Notes: generated by a model from the letters alone, not told the origin. Positions 51,008 through 59,924 are shown, numbered from the stretch's first letter. The stretch: DNA of 64,000 bases from Ideonella sp. A 288 (GCF_002198735.1 NZ_MWLO01000143.1:39909-103908), one strand, 5' to 3'. Program-made: numbers and translations.

Positions 51008-52015
51008 TCATTCGCGATGGACGAACAGCACGTAGACGTTGATCAGGTACACCGCCAGCAGCGCGGCGCTCACGACGCTCATGGTGCGCAGGACACGTCC
51101 GTGCGGGCGATAGACCAGGCCCACGATGACGGCACCGGACATCATGGCGGCCGAGAACGCCGTCACCGCATGCATCGGCGACACGTCCGCGAGGAGGGAT
51201 CCCTTCGTGTAGAACACATCGTCGACCGCGATGATGAGAAGGTCGAACAGGTTGCTGCCCAACAGGCCACCGATGGCCATGTCGAGCGCCCTCAGCCGAA
51301 GTGCCGCCAGCGTGACGACGACCTCGGGCAACGAGGTGGCGCCCGCCACCAGCAGGGTGCCCACGAAGGTCCGTGACCACCCCATCTCGTCGGCGATGCG
51401 GCTGCCGGCAATGGGCAGCCAGACCCCCGCAAGGGCCACGATGCCGGCGAAGAGCGCGAACTGCCATGCGGCAGTGCGCAGGCTCAGTCCGGCATGGCGC
51501 GGTTCACCCGCCGGCTCCCGGGTGCTCGCCTGGCGCCGCTCGTACGAGAACACGCTGCCCATCGCCAGCAGGTACAGCACCCCCAGCAGCGGGGTGTAGC
51601 CACCCACCCAGCCAAGTCCCGGCAGCACGTGTTCGCGCTCCAGCAGCACACTGGCGCCGACCACGCCCAGCAGGATGACGCCGAACCCGGCCGACAGGAT
51701 GTGGCCCGTGCCGGCACGGAGGTAGATCGTGTCCGGGCGGTGCAGCACGTCGAGCATCACCAGCAGCGCCAGGTTGAAGACCGTGCTGCCCAGGACATCG
51801 CCCACCGCAATGTCGGGCGACTGTGCCGCCGTGACCGCGCTGATGCCGGTGGCGAGTTCGGGCAGCGAGGTCACCGCGGCCAGCAGCAGCAGCCCGACCC
51901 AGGAACCGGACATGCCGGTCTTCTCGCCGATGGCATCGGCCAGGCGAGTCAGCCGGGCACCGGCGTAGGCAATGGCCAGTGCACAGGCTGCGAGTTGAAG
52001 CCAGTCGTATCCCAT
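51008..52015 (-). CDS. CaCA-family Na+/Ca2+-type cation antiporter
   Basis: Membrane exchanger of 335 residues with the two alpha-repeats of the calcium/cation antiporter superfamily: A-A-V-T-S-L-P-E-L-A-T with G-D-V-L-G-S-T-V-F-N, and A-G-A-T-S-L-P-E-V-V-V with G-G-L-L-G-S-N-L-F-D. The acidic Glu residues in both repeats are those that bind the ion. Start ATG 52015 is selected for M-G-Y-D-W-L-Q-L, which opens into the first helix. It sits between two Na+/H+ antiporter paralogues, opposite a histidine kinase gene. Confidence 0.93.
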   Translation of the reverse strand: MGYDWLQLAACALAIAYAGARLTRLADAIGEKTGMSGSWVGLLLLAAVTSLPELATGISAVTAAQSPDIAVGDVLGSTVFNLALLVMLDVLHRPDTIYLRAGTGHILSAGFGVILLGVVGASVLLEREHVLPGLGWVGGYTPLLGVLYLLAMGSVFSYERRQASTREPAGEPRHAGLSLRTAAWQFALFAGIVALAGVWLPIAGSRIADEMGWSRTFVGTLLVAGATSLPEVVVTLAALRLRALDMAIGGLLGSNLFDLLIIAVDDVFYTKGSLLADVSPMHAVTAFSAAMMSGAVIVGLVYRPHGRVLRTMSVVSAALLAVYLINVYVLFVHRE

Positions 52016-52103
52016 GGCGGACCATTCTGGGGCCGGCGATCGGTTCGGCACCAACGCACGGCGAGGCCGGCACGGCACGGGGTGTCGAGCGGACAATCGC
52101 CGC

Positions 52104-53738
52104 ATGTCCGAAGTCCAGCGCAACGACCTGCCGAACCTGGCACGTCTGCCCATGCTGACGCCCCTGCCATGGGCGGTGGTCGTGGGCTATGTGCTCGTCT
52201 TCCTGATCCTGGACTGGGCCAGCTTCATCCGGCCTCTGCAAGGGCTGAACATCACGCCCTGGAATCCGCAGCCGGCGCTGGCCGTGGCACTGCTGATGGC
52301 CAGCCGGCGCCTGTGGTGGGTGGTGATCGGCGGGCTGCTGGCGGCCGAGGTGCTGGTGCGCGGGATACCGGGAGACGTCGTCGTGGTCACGCTGGCCGCG
52401 GCCGCCTTGACCTGCAGCTACCTTGCGATGGCAGCGGCACTGGAACGCAAGCTGGGTGACGGCTGGCGGGTCTCGACCGGGCGCGATGTGGCCTGGTTCC
52501 TGGCCATCATCGCGCTGGGCGCATTGCTCAGTGGTGTGGTCTATGTCGGCACCTATGCGGCGGGCGGCGTCCTGCCACCCGGCCCGGCCTGGGCCGCGCT
52601 GGCCCGCTACTGGGTGGGCGATGCGGTGGGCATGACGGTCACGCTGCCCATCCTGCTGGTGGCGATGGACGCCGATCGGCGCGAGACGCTGATGCAGACG
52701 TTGCGGCAAGGCCAGTGGTGGTTGACCGCCGTGTCGATCGCCATGCTGCTGGGCCTGCTGTCTGGAGGGGATGAGGAGAGTTTCAACTACGCCTACCTCC
52801 TGCTCCTGCCGGTCATCTGGGCCTCGATGCGATTCGGCATCGCTGGCGCGGTGCTGGCTGCGGCGCTGACCCAGATCGGCCTGATCGTGGCGATGCAGAT
52901 CGGCGCGCACCAGGACGGGTTCGTCGTCGAACTGCAGCTGCTGATGGCCGCCATCACCACCACCGGCTTGCTGCTGGGTGTCACGGTCGACGAGCGCGCA
53001 CGCTCGGACGCCGAACTGCGCAGCAGTCTGCGCATGGCCGCAGCGGGCCAGATGTCTGCCGCACTGGCCCATGAACTCAGCCAGCCGCTGACGGCGCTGG
53101 CCACCTACGCGCAGACCTGCGAGCTGCTCGTGGCAGACCCGGCGTCGCTGACGCCGGACCGACAGGCCCTGCTGGTCGACGTCACCCGCCGCATCTCGGC
53201 CGACGCCAGGCGCGCCGGCGATGTCGTCAAGCGCTTGCGCGACTTCTTCCAGACGGGGGCAACCCACCTGCAGGCCTGCGACATGGCCCAGCTCGTGCAG
53301 GCCGAACTGCAGGCCCAGCAGCGCCGTGCCGACACCTCGGCGATTCGCTTGACGTCGCCTGCACCGGGCGGCCTGCCCAAGGTCTGGGTGGACGAGGTCC
53401 AGATCCAGGTGGTGCTTCGCAACCTGGTGGGCAACGCGCTGGATTCGGCAAGCGCACGGGGCGAACCCGGCGAGGTGACGGTTCGCCTGAGTGCAGACAG
53501 CTCGGAGATCCTCGTCGAAGTGTTGGACAGCGGCAGCGGCGTCACGCCGACGCAGGCGCTTTCGGTCTTCGAACCGGGCACCTCGACCAAGGTCGGTGGC
53601 ATGGGCGTGGGCCTGGGCATCTGCCGGGCGATCGTCGAGGCTCACGGCGGCCGACTCTGGGCTCTGCCGGGCCCGGTCGGTCACTTCTGCTTTACCCTCG
53701 CGCGGGAAGGCGAAGAGGCTGACGGGCCGACCTCCTGA
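52104..53738 (+). CDS. MASE1-type sensor histidine kinase
   Basis: Sensor kinase of 544 residues. About eight hydrophobic segments in residues 20-290 form a MASE1-type sensory membrane domain. The phospho-acceptor His323 lies in A-L-A-H-E-L-S-Q-P-L-T-A-L, and the ATPase domain has L-R-N-L-V-G-N-A-L-D-S and G-M-G-V-G-L-G-I-C. Start ATG 52104 is chosen because the membrane part begins soon after; ATG 52014 upstream has no ribosome site. It lies 13 bp before its probable partner, the FixJ-type regulator, and next to a CaCA exchanger, suggesting a role in ion or redox sensing. Confidence 0.92.
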   Translation: MSEVQRNDLPNLARLPMLTPLPWAVVVGYVLVFLILDWASFIRPLQGLNITPWNPQPALAVALLMASRRLWWVVIGGLLAAEVLVRGIPGDVVVVTLAAAALTCSYLAMAAALERKLGDGWRVSTGRDVAWFLAIIALGALLSGVVYVGTYAAGGVLPPGPAWAALARYWVGDAVGMTVTLPILLVAMDADRRETLMQTLRQGQWWLTAVSIAMLLGLLSGGDEESFNYAYLLLLPVIWASMRFGIAGAVLAAALTQIGLIVAMQIGAHQDGFVVELQLLMAAITTTGLLLGVTVDERARSDAELRSSLRMAAAGQMSAALAHELSQPLTALATYAQTCELLVADPASLTPDRQALLVDVTRRISADARRAGDVVKRLRDFFQTGATHLQACDMAQLVQAELQAQQRRADTSAIRLTSPAPGGLPKVWVDEVQIQVVLRNLVGNALDSASARGEPGEVTVRLSADSSEILVEVLDSGSGVTPTQALSVFEPGTSTKVGGMGVGLGICRAIVEAHGGRLWALPGPVGHFCFTLAREGEEADGPTS

Positions 53739-53751
53739 GGATCACGACCAC

Positions 53752-54408
53752 ATGCACCGCGAGACGGTCTTCATCATCGACGACGATGCCTCGGTTCGCG
53801 ATGCGTTGATGTTGCTGCTGAGCTTGCGCGGGCATGTCGGTGCGGCGTTCGCCTCGGCGGAAGACTTTCTTTCCGCCTTGCAGCCGAACTGGCGTGGTTG
53901 CCTGGTGGTGGACATCCGGATGTCCGGCATGAGCGGCCTGCAATTGCAGGCGTTCCTGCGCGAGCAGGGGCTGCCGCTGCCGGTCATCATCATCACGGCG
54001 CACGGGGACGTGGCGGCTGCACGGCAGGCGTTCATGGCCGATGCCGTGGATTTCCTCGAAAAGCCGTTCGACGGCGAGCAACTGCTGCGTGCCGTCGAGT
54101 CCGCCCTGGCCGGGGTCCGTGCGGTGGCGACTGCACAGGTCGCGCCCTGTGCGGAGGCCGTGGCGCCACGCAGGGCGCCGCACGGCACTCTCACGCCTAC
54201 TGCCGCGGTGCTGTCGCCACGCGAGCATGAGGTGATGGGCCTGCTCGTGCAAGGCCTGCACAACCGGCGCATCGCCGAGGAACTGGGGATCAGCCACAGG
54301 ACGGTGGAGGTCCACAAGGCGCGCGTGCTCGACAAGCTGGGCGTGCGCAGCGTCGTCGAGCTCGTCCGCCTGGTCGACCGCAAGCTTGACCGCAGCGTCG
54401 ACGACTGA
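53752..54408 (+). CDS. FixJ/LuxR-type two-component response regulator
   Basis: 218-residue regulator with an N-terminal receiver domain and C-terminal LuxR helix-turn-helix. Phospho-acceptor Asp54 is in L-V-V-D-I-R-M-S-G, with acidic pocket D-D-D at 10-12 and the conserved Lys in F-L-E-K-P-F. The HTH segment is L-S-P-R-E-H-E-V-M then I-A-E-E-L-G-I-S-H-R-T-V-E-V-H-K. It is cotranscribed with the MASE1 kinase (13-bp gap). A perfect 24-bp palindrome 33 bp after its stop is a likely target. Confidence 0.94.
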   Translation: MHRETVFIIDDDASVRDALMLLLSLRGHVGAAFASAEDFLSALQPNWRGCLVVDIRMSGMSGLQLQAFLREQGLPLPVIIITAHGDVAAARQAFMADAVDFLEKPFDGEQLLRAVESALAGVRAVATAQVAPCAEAVAPRRAPHGTLTPTAAVLSPREHEVMGLLVQGLHNRRIAEELGISHRTVEVHKARVLDKLGVRSVVELVRLVDRKLDRSVDD

Positions 54409-54441
54409 GCACGCACGCGGCGCAGCGCGCCGCTGACAAGA

Positions 54442-54465
54442 CTCGTACGGGCGCGCCCGTACGAG
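54442..54465. promoter_or_regulatory. Perfect 24-bp palindrome, candidate operator of the FixJ-type regulator
   Basis: The half-site CTCGTACGGGCG is followed directly by its exact complement, with no loop. It lies between the response regulator gene and the small-protein/antiporter operon, about 120 bp before ATG 54587. Its lack of a loop and its position argue for a protein-binding site rather than a terminator. No second copy was found in front of the first antiporter gene. Confidence 0.55.
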
Positions 54466-54586
54466 CGCGCGCGAATTTCCAGGAGCGCAGGTTCTCCCTA
54501 CCCTCGACGGGCAGATGGAGACACCCCGTGAAGCGGCCGCGCCCCAACATCCACGCCCTGCGCAAGCGCTGGGCGGTGGTCCTTCG

Positions 54587-54901
54587 ATGAAACGGCTTTG
54601 GCCGGCGCTGCTGCCTGAACTGCGGCAGTTTCCGGAAACCGAGCGCGACCAGGCGCTGCAGCAGGCCAGACAGACCTCGCTCGACGTGATCGAGCTGGTG
54701 GGCATGGCCGTGGGCCTGGTGGTCGTGACGGCGCTGACCAAGTACAGCGTGCCCGAGCCGTCCATGGCGTCGCGGTTCGGGCTGGCCTTGATCAACTTCG
54801 CGGTCGCGATGCCCTTGCTCGTGGCCGTGCTCGGCCCTTTCCATCTGCGCCGGCTGCGCCGCGGCCTTCGCCTCCAGCTGCAGAACCGAGGTCGTCGATG
54901 A
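54587..54901 (+). CDS. Small membrane protein coupled to antiporter
   Basis: 104-residue protein with two predicted membrane helices (about residues 32-52 and 65-85) and a strongly basic C-terminal tail (R-R-L-R-R-G-L-R). ATG 54587 is used; an upstream ATG at 54515 extends it by 24 residues. Its stop overlaps the antiporter start (ATGA), so the two are translationally coupled. Function unknown; it might be an accessory subunit of the antiporter. Confidence 0.75.
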   Translation: MKRLWPALLPELRQFPETERDQALQQARQTSLDVIELVGMAVGLVVVTALTKYSVPEPSMASRFGLALINFAVAMPLLVAVLGPFHLRRLRRGLRLQLQNRGRR

Positions 54902-56154
54902 ACCCCACGGCCGTCCAGTGGGCCGGGGCGATCATCTTTGCGATCGCCATCGTCCACACCTTCTCGACGAAGTATTTCGAGAAACTGGCCCATGCCCGTC
55001 CTGCCCACGCGGGCATCTTTCACCTGCTTGGAGAAGTCGAGGCGGTGTTCGGCTTCTGGGCCATGGTGCTGATGGTCACGATGGTCGTCCTGGTCGACAC
55101 CAGGACGACCACCCAGTACCTGGACACACGCAACTTCACCGAGCCGATGTTCGTGTTCGCGATCATGGTGGTCGCCGGCAGCCGGTCGGTGCTGCACATG
55201 GCTCGCCGCCTGGTCGAAGCCATCTCGCGCTTTGCGCCGCTGCCAGGGTCGCTGGGCTTCTACTTCCTGACCTTGTCCGTCGTGCCCTTGCTCGGGTCGT
55301 TCATCACCGAGCCGGCTGCCATGACGCTGGCCGCGCTCATGCTGCGCGACCGGCTGTACACGGCCGGCATCTCGCTGAAGCTCAAGTACGCCACGCTGGG
55401 CCTGCTGTTCGTCAATGTGTCGATCGGTGGGGCGCTCACGCCGTTCGCGGCGCCGCCCGTGCTGATGGTCGCGGGCAAGTGGAACTGGGACCTGTTCTAC
55501 ATGCTGACGCATTTCGGCTGGAAGATGGCCCTGGCCGTGGGCGTCAATGCCGGGATCACGACGCTGGTCTTCCGCAGGGAACTGTCCGCCATGGCCAAGG
55601 CGCAGCCCAGCACCGCAGGGCTCGTCCCAGGCCCGGTGCTGCTGGTGCATCTGGTGTTCCTGGCGGGCATCGTCGCCTTCGCGCACCACCCGGCGGTCTT
55701 CATGGGGCTGTTCCTGTTCTTCATGGGCTTCGCTGGGGCCTACCCGCAGTACCAGGACCGCCTGATCCTGCGCGAAGGTCTGCTGGTGGCCTTCTTCCTG
55801 GCGGGCCTGGTGGTTCTCGGTGGCCAGCAGCAGTGGTGGCTGGAGCCCTTGCTGCGCAGCCTGAACGCAGACACCGTCTACTTCGGCGCCACCGCACTCA
55901 CGGCGGTCACCGACAACGCGGCCCTCACCTACCTGGCCTCGCAAGTCGAAGGTCTGAGCGAGGAGTTCAAGCGCGCGGTGGTGGCCGGGGCCATCACGGG
56001 CGGTGGCCTGACCGTGATCGCCAATGCACCCAACCCGGCGGGCTACGCCATCCTGCGCGGCCAGTTCGAGGATGAAGCGATCAGCCCCCTGGGCCTGTTC
56101 ATCGCAGCGTTGCCGCCGACGCTCACAGCGATCCTGGCTTTCAGGCTGCTTTAG
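54898..56154 (+). CDS. Putative Na+/H+ antiporter (PF07399 type), copy 2
   Basis: 418-residue membrane protein, paralogue of the antiporter at 49703-50974 along the whole length. Shared marks: F-H-L-L-G-E-V-E near 43, F-I-T-E-P-A-A-M-T near 137, F-V-N-V-S-I-G-G near 177, T-D-N-A-A-L-T-Y-L near 342 and NAPNPAG near 380. It starts in an ATGA overlap with the small membrane protein gene and is followed by another small membrane protein 9 bp later. Control by the adjacent two-component system is likely. The transported ion is not proven. Confidence 0.9.
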   Translation: MNPTAVQWAGAIIFAIAIVHTFSTKYFEKLAHARPAHAGIFHLLGEVEAVFGFWAMVLMVTMVVLVDTRTTTQYLDTRNFTEPMFVFAIMVVAGSRSVLHMARRLVEAISRFAPLPGSLGFYFLTLSVVPLLGSFITEPAAMTLAALMLRDRLYTAGISLKLKYATLGLLFVNVSIGGALTPFAAPPVLMVAGKWNWDLFYMLTHFGWKMALAVGVNAGITTLVFRRELSAMAKAQPSTAGLVPGPVLLVHLVFLAGIVAFAHHPAVFMGLFLFFMGFAGAYPQYQDRLILREGLLVAFFLAGLVVLGGQQQWWLEPLLRSLNADTVYFGATALTAVTDNAALTYLASQVEGLSEEFKRAVVAGAITGGGLTVIANAPNPAGYAILRGQFEDEAISPLGLFIAALPPTLTAILAFRLL

Positions 56155-56163
56155 GAGACGTTC

Positions 56164-56307
56164 ATGCTGGATGCTGCCCTGAGCTCCTGGTCGGCCTGGT
56201 GGGACACGGTGTCCCCCAGCGTCGCTTTCCTCCTGGCACTGCCCTTCGCCGTGGCCGCAGCCGGGCTGCTGGGCGATGCCGTGCGACGGCGTTGCCGCGG
56301 CCGCTGA
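56164..56307 (+). CDS. 47-residue membrane miniprotein after antiporter
   Basis: Short gene with an excellent AGGAG seven bases before ATG 56164, nine bases after the antiporter stop. The product has an amphipathic tryptophan-rich start (S-S-W-S-A-W-W-D), one membrane helix (about residues 20-38, F-L-L-A-L-P-F-A-V-A-A-A-G-L-L) and a basic tail (R-R-R-C-R-G-R). Topology would place the tail in the cytoplasm. Operon position and ribosome site make it convincing despite the length. It may be a subunit or regulator of the antiporter. Confidence 0.72.
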   Translation: MLDAALSSWSAWWDTVSPSVAFLLALPFAVAAAGLLGDAVRRRCRGR

Positions 56308-56624
56308 GCGAGCCATCGACGGCGGCTCGGGTTCAGCGCATCGGGCGCCGGGTGCGGGCCTGGCCGGCGGGCCAAGGGGTGGCTTGTTCGGCGCCAGCCG
56401 AGCCGGCCACTGCACCGGACGTTTCCTCGGCTCCGCAGTGGCCAGTCCGAATGCCGTCGCGTGGTCGCTGCGACCATCGCCGCGCGGAAGGGCCGGGGCT
56501 CGCCCGTGGGCGGGACATCTTCACGGCAAAGGGTCATCGAAGGCCGCCTGTGTGGGCCAACGCACAGACGGACCGTGGCCGGCCGCGTACACACGGGCGC
56601 CTCACCATCCCAGAAGGTTTCCCG
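56308..56624. other. Gap with no assignable gene
   Basis: 317 bp between the miniprotein and the next small gene. Nothing recognised: no hairpin with T tract, no repeat, no ribosome site with a convincing frame. Open frames here are by-products of high GC. Confidence 0.4.
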
Positions 56625-56789
56625 ATGTCCAATGCCATTGCCGCCCACAAGCACCGAACCCGGCTCCACGTCCTGCGCGACCGCCTGAAGCGCGCGCTGC
56701 GCGACGAGAAGCGTGGCCTGGCCGGCGCGGCCGAGCGGGTGATCGCCCACCGCGCCAAGCGCGTCGAGTACCGCGCCGCGAATCCGTAA
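56625..56789 (+). CDS. Small basic protein, 54 aa
   Basis: A 54-residue, highly basic, probably helical protein (H-K-H-R-T-R-L-H-V-L-R-D-R-L-K-R). AGAAGG lies 8 bp before ATG 56625. No family is recognised. Arg/Lys/His-rich composition with alternating hydrophobic residues could bind nucleic acid or membranes; this is a guess. The ribosome site and codon pattern support it moderately. Confidence 0.55.
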   Translation: MSNAIAAHKHRTRLHVLRDRLKRALRDEKRGLAGAAERVIAHRAKRVEYRAANP

Positions 56790-56896
56790 GCAGCACCGAC
56801 AAACGGCGTTGGCCCGTCGCGGCCGCGCCGGGGGTGGCCCGATCTACCGCCCGATCCGCCGCCCGGCCCGCGCGTGACGCGCGGGCCAGTTGTGCC

Positions 56897-58591
56897 TCAC
56901 GCCGGCGCCAGCGCAGGCGGGTTGGCGCGCGGGCTGGTGCGCTCGGCGCGCTCCATGTGCGCGGCCCCGTCCCGCACCTGGAAGGCCGCGCCGAAGGCCT
57001 GCCCATTGCTGGGCACCTCCACCGTGTCGACGAACCACCACTCGCCCACCACCCGCGAGGCGTCCGCGTCGATCAGCAGGTAGCCCCGGCGCGCCAGGTC
57101 GATGTACTTGAGGTGCGGGTTGACCGATCGCAGCAGCGATTCGGCCAAGCCGTGCGTGTCCAGGATCATCGGCGATGTGACCGAGGTGCCGATGAACTCG
57201 ACCGCCACCGACCCCGCGCCCGTGTCGGGGTCGTAGCCGCCGCGGCCGACGTCGCCGTTGTTCGGGTCCTGCGTCAGGTCGGCGGCCCACGCGCTGTGGG
57301 CGTCGCCGGTGAGGAACACCACGTTGCGCACCGGCGGGGCCACACCGTCGCCCGTCAGCACCTGGAACAGGCGGTCGCGCGCGGGCTGGTAGCCGTCCCA
57401 CTGGTCGGCGTTGGCGTACAGGCCGCCGCCGTCGGCATTGCGCTGCGCCTGGATCTTCAGCTGCGCGAACATCACACCCTGGGCCAGGAACTTCCAGCGC
57501 GCGGTGGACGTGCGCAGGCGCCCCGCCACCCAGTCGTGCTGCACGCGGCCCAGCATCTCGCGGCTGGGGTCGGTGAAGGCGCCGCGCTGCCGGAAGGTGC
57601 CGGGCAGCGTGGCATCGCCGGGCAACTGCGGCGACCGGCCGGCCACGCGCGTCTCGAGCACCAGCAGGTCGACCAGGTTGCCGAAGGCGAACCCGCGGTA
57701 GGCCTGGCGCAGGTCGGCGGGGTTGGCCACGCGCACCGGCATCCATTCGGTGTAGGCGCGCAGGGCGTTGCCGACGCGGTCGGCCCAGGTGCCTTCGGCG
57801 CCCGCGGCGTGGCTGGGCGAGCCGGTGGCGCTGGCATCGCTGACGATGTCGTGGTCGTCCCACATCGCCACCATCGGGTGCTGGCGGTGCAGCTCCTGCA
57901 GGTCGCCGTCGCGCTTGTGCAGCGCGTGCCGCGCGCGGTAATCGGCCAGCGTGACGAGTTCGCCGTCGGGCTCCACCGCGCGGTAGCTGCCGGAGGCGTT
58001 GCCGCCTTCGTAGAAGTAGTCGCCCAGGTGCACCACCAGGTCCAGGTCGGCGCGCTCGGCCACGCGGCGGTAGGCGTTGAAGAAGCCGTCCGCGAAGTTC
58101 GAGCAGCTGACCACGGCGATGCGCATGCGGCTGGCCGTGCCCACTGGCAGGGTGCGCGTGCGGCCGATCGGCGAGGCCACGCCGTCCGCGGTGAAACGGT
58201 AGTAGTAGGTGGTGTCGGGCTGCAGGCCGGCGACGTCGACCTTGACCGTGTGGTCGCGGCTGGCGTCGGTGGCCAGGCTCAGGCGCGCAACGACGCGCGA
58301 GAGCGCCGTGTCGGTGGCCACCACGCAGTCCAGCGCCACCGGCGCGCCCGTGGGCGGGGTGACGCGCGTCCACAGGATCACGCGGTCGGCCAGCGGGTCG
58401 CCACTGGCCACGCCGTGGCGGAACACACCCGTGCCGGGCGGCGTGGGCAGCATCTGGCCGTCGCCGCCGCCGCAGGCCTGCATCAGCGGCACCGTGCCCA
58501 GTGCCAGGGCCGACCCGCCGACGCGCTGGATGAAGTGGCGGCGGCTGGGGCCGGCAACGCCTGGCTTGTGCTTCTTCCTTGGACGACCCAT
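56897..58591 (-). CDS. phoD: PhoD-type alkaline phosphatase/phosphodiesterase
   Basis: 564-residue PhoD family enzyme that frees phosphate from monoesters and diesters in the periplasm. The N-terminus has a twin-arginine signal (S-R-R-H-F-I-Q) ending near a Cys (Q-A-C-G-G), so exported folded with its metals. Seen: N-terminal Ig-like domain, then L-G-D-Y-F-Y-E, M-W-D-D-H-D and F-L-T-G-D-A-H-S metal-ligand segments. GGAGG precedes ATG 58591. PhoD enzymes bind Ca2+ and Fe3+. Expected to be phosphate-regulated, but no Pho box was recognised. Confidence 0.95.
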   Translation of the reverse strand: MGRPRKKHKPGVAGPSRRHFIQRVGGSALALGTVPLMQACGGGDGQMLPTPPGTGVFRHGVASGDPLADRVILWTRVTPPTGAPVALDCVVATDTALSRVVARLSLATDASRDHTVKVDVAGLQPDTTYYYRFTADGVASPIGRTRTLPVGTASRMRIAVVSCSNFADGFFNAYRRVAERADLDLVVHLGDYFYEGGNASGSYRAVEPDGELVTLADYRARHALHKRDGDLQELHRQHPMVAMWDDHDIVSDASATGSPSHAAGAEGTWADRVGNALRAYTEWMPVRVANPADLRQAYRGFAFGNLVDLLVLETRVAGRSPQLPGDATLPGTFRQRGAFTDPSREMLGRVQHDWVAGRLRTSTARWKFLAQGVMFAQLKIQAQRNADGGGLYANADQWDGYQPARDRLFQVLTGDGVAPPVRNVVFLTGDAHSAWAADLTQDPNNGDVGRGGYDPDTGAGSVAVEFIGTSVTSPMILDTHGLAESLLRSVNPHLKYIDLARRGYLLIDADASRVVGEWWFVDTVEVPSNGQAFGAAFQVRDGAAHMERAERTSPRANPPALAPA

Positions 58592-58736
58592 GAACGCCTC
58601 CCATGGCCATGGCCGTTCGAGGCGAACGAAGGATGCCCATGCCGTGCCGAGAGTATGCGGGCGCCGCGATCAGGCCGGCGTTCGCATCGGAAACCTCCGG
58701 TGAACGGCGGCCGGCGCGCGCGCCAGCGCGGGTCGA

Positions 58737-59339
58737 TCAGGCCTTGGACGGCCGCTTCGACCGGGGCAAGGTGCTCAGCGCGGTGGTCATCGAACGCTCC
58801 ATGCGGGCCAGCTTGTGTTCCATGCGGGCGACCCGGTCGAGCAGGCTGAGCTGCGCCCGCATCATGGGCCCGTCGTTCGGGAAGAGATAGCGCCCCTCCA
58901 TCGAGACCGCACAGACGTACCACGCCACCGCCGCATCGACGCAGCGCAGCTGCACCGCGGAGACGTAGCGATCGGGATCCACGGCGACCCGCAGGTGATA
59001 GGGGTAGGACGGGTGGGGCCGGTCGTGCAGGGTCTCGTGCGTCACGCTGCCCACGCTGCGGTCGCCGCCGTCCGAGTACTCGATGCGCGCCTCGAACCGC
59101 CCGCAGGCGCCCTCGACGTGGTGCACCATCAGCCACAGGGCCAGCCCGCCATCCGTCGCCACGCCGTGGTACGGCAGCGGCTGCCGCACGCAGTCGTTCT
59201 CGATCAGCCTGAGGTTGAAGGCGCTCAGGAAGACGGGGTTGTCCTCGCTGACACCGCCGCCTTCGAGCGCCATGCCCATGCAGGGTTGCCATGGGTCGAG
59301 CTCGCCGGTCTCGAAGTAGCCGTTTCGGATCAGTTCCAT
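58737..59339 (-). CDS. Hypothetical protein, carbohydrate-binding-like
   Basis: 200-residue protein starting M-E-L-I-R-N-G-Y-F-E-T-G-E-L-D-P-W, the opening common to CBM4/9-like and similar jelly-roll modules. CAGGAG precedes ATG 59339. The C-terminal 40 residues (D-R-V-A-R-M-E-H-K-L-A-R-M-E-R) form a short coiled coil. No signal peptide. The resemblance to a binding module is only at the start, so function is open. It lies between PhoD and a small lipoprotein gene. Confidence 0.7.
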   Translation of the reverse strand: MELIRNGYFETGELDPWQPCMGMALEGGGVSEDNPVFLSAFNLRLIENDCVRQPLPYHGVATDGGLALWLMVHHVEGACGRFEARIEYSDGGDRSVGSVTHETLHDRPHPSYPYHLRVAVDPDRYVSAVQLRCVDAAVAWYVCAVSMEGRYLFPNDGPMMRAQLSLLDRVARMEHKLARMERSMTTALSTLPRSKRPSKA

Positions 59340-59561
59340 GGTCTGGCTCCTGAGTGAATCCTGCCACGTGAAGGACGCGACCTCCACAGCCATCGCCGGG
59401 CTGCCCCGGCCCGGATAAAGTGTGGGCGTGGCCACGGGTTGGCCGTTGAGGATGCTCAATGCCCCCGGCGGGCACAGGCGCGGGTTGACGGGCCTCAACG
59501 CCGCGCCTGTCGGCAGGGCCAGGCTGTTGGTCGGTCGCGCCCCTGAGAAAGGGAAGAACCC

Positions 59562-59924
59562 ATGCAACTCGGATGGACCTGGATGCTGGCAGGCGCAAGC
59601 TTGCTGACCGGCTGCGGCGGTGGCGTGTGCATCTCGATCGGGCCGGGGGGCTGCGGTCCGGCGGATGTGTTCGTCGAGGTCGACCTGGTGGTCGATCCGA
59701 AGAGCGTGGCGGTGGGCAGCGCCGCCACCTTGTCGTGGGCGACCCGCCATGCCGCCAGCTGCACCGCCAGCGGCGCCTGGAGCGGGCCGAAGCCGGTGTC
59801 GGGCACGCAGGTGGTGATCCCGCGGGCGGCTGGCACCGCCCGCTACCAGCTCACCTGCGTCGACGCCAGCGGCGATGTCTGGACGCGCGGCGAGGCCGTG
59901 GCCGAGTTGCTGGTCACTCTCTGA
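59562..59924 (+). CDS. Small lipoprotein
   Basis: 120-residue lipoprotein with lipobox L-L-T-G-C near residue 18 followed by G-G-G. AAGGGAAG lies just before ATG 59562. The rest is a small Ig-like beta domain (SVAVGSAATLSWATRHAASC, then Y-Q-L-T-C-V-D-A-S-G). Its 3' end overlaps the convergent racemase-like gene by 11 bp. Function unknown. Confidence 0.8.
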   Translation: MQLGWTWMLAGASLLTGCGGGVCISIGPGGCGPADVFVEVDLVVDPKSVAVGSAATLSWATRHAASCTASGAWSGPKPVSGTQVVIPRAAGTARYQLTCVDASGDVWTRGEAVAELLVTL

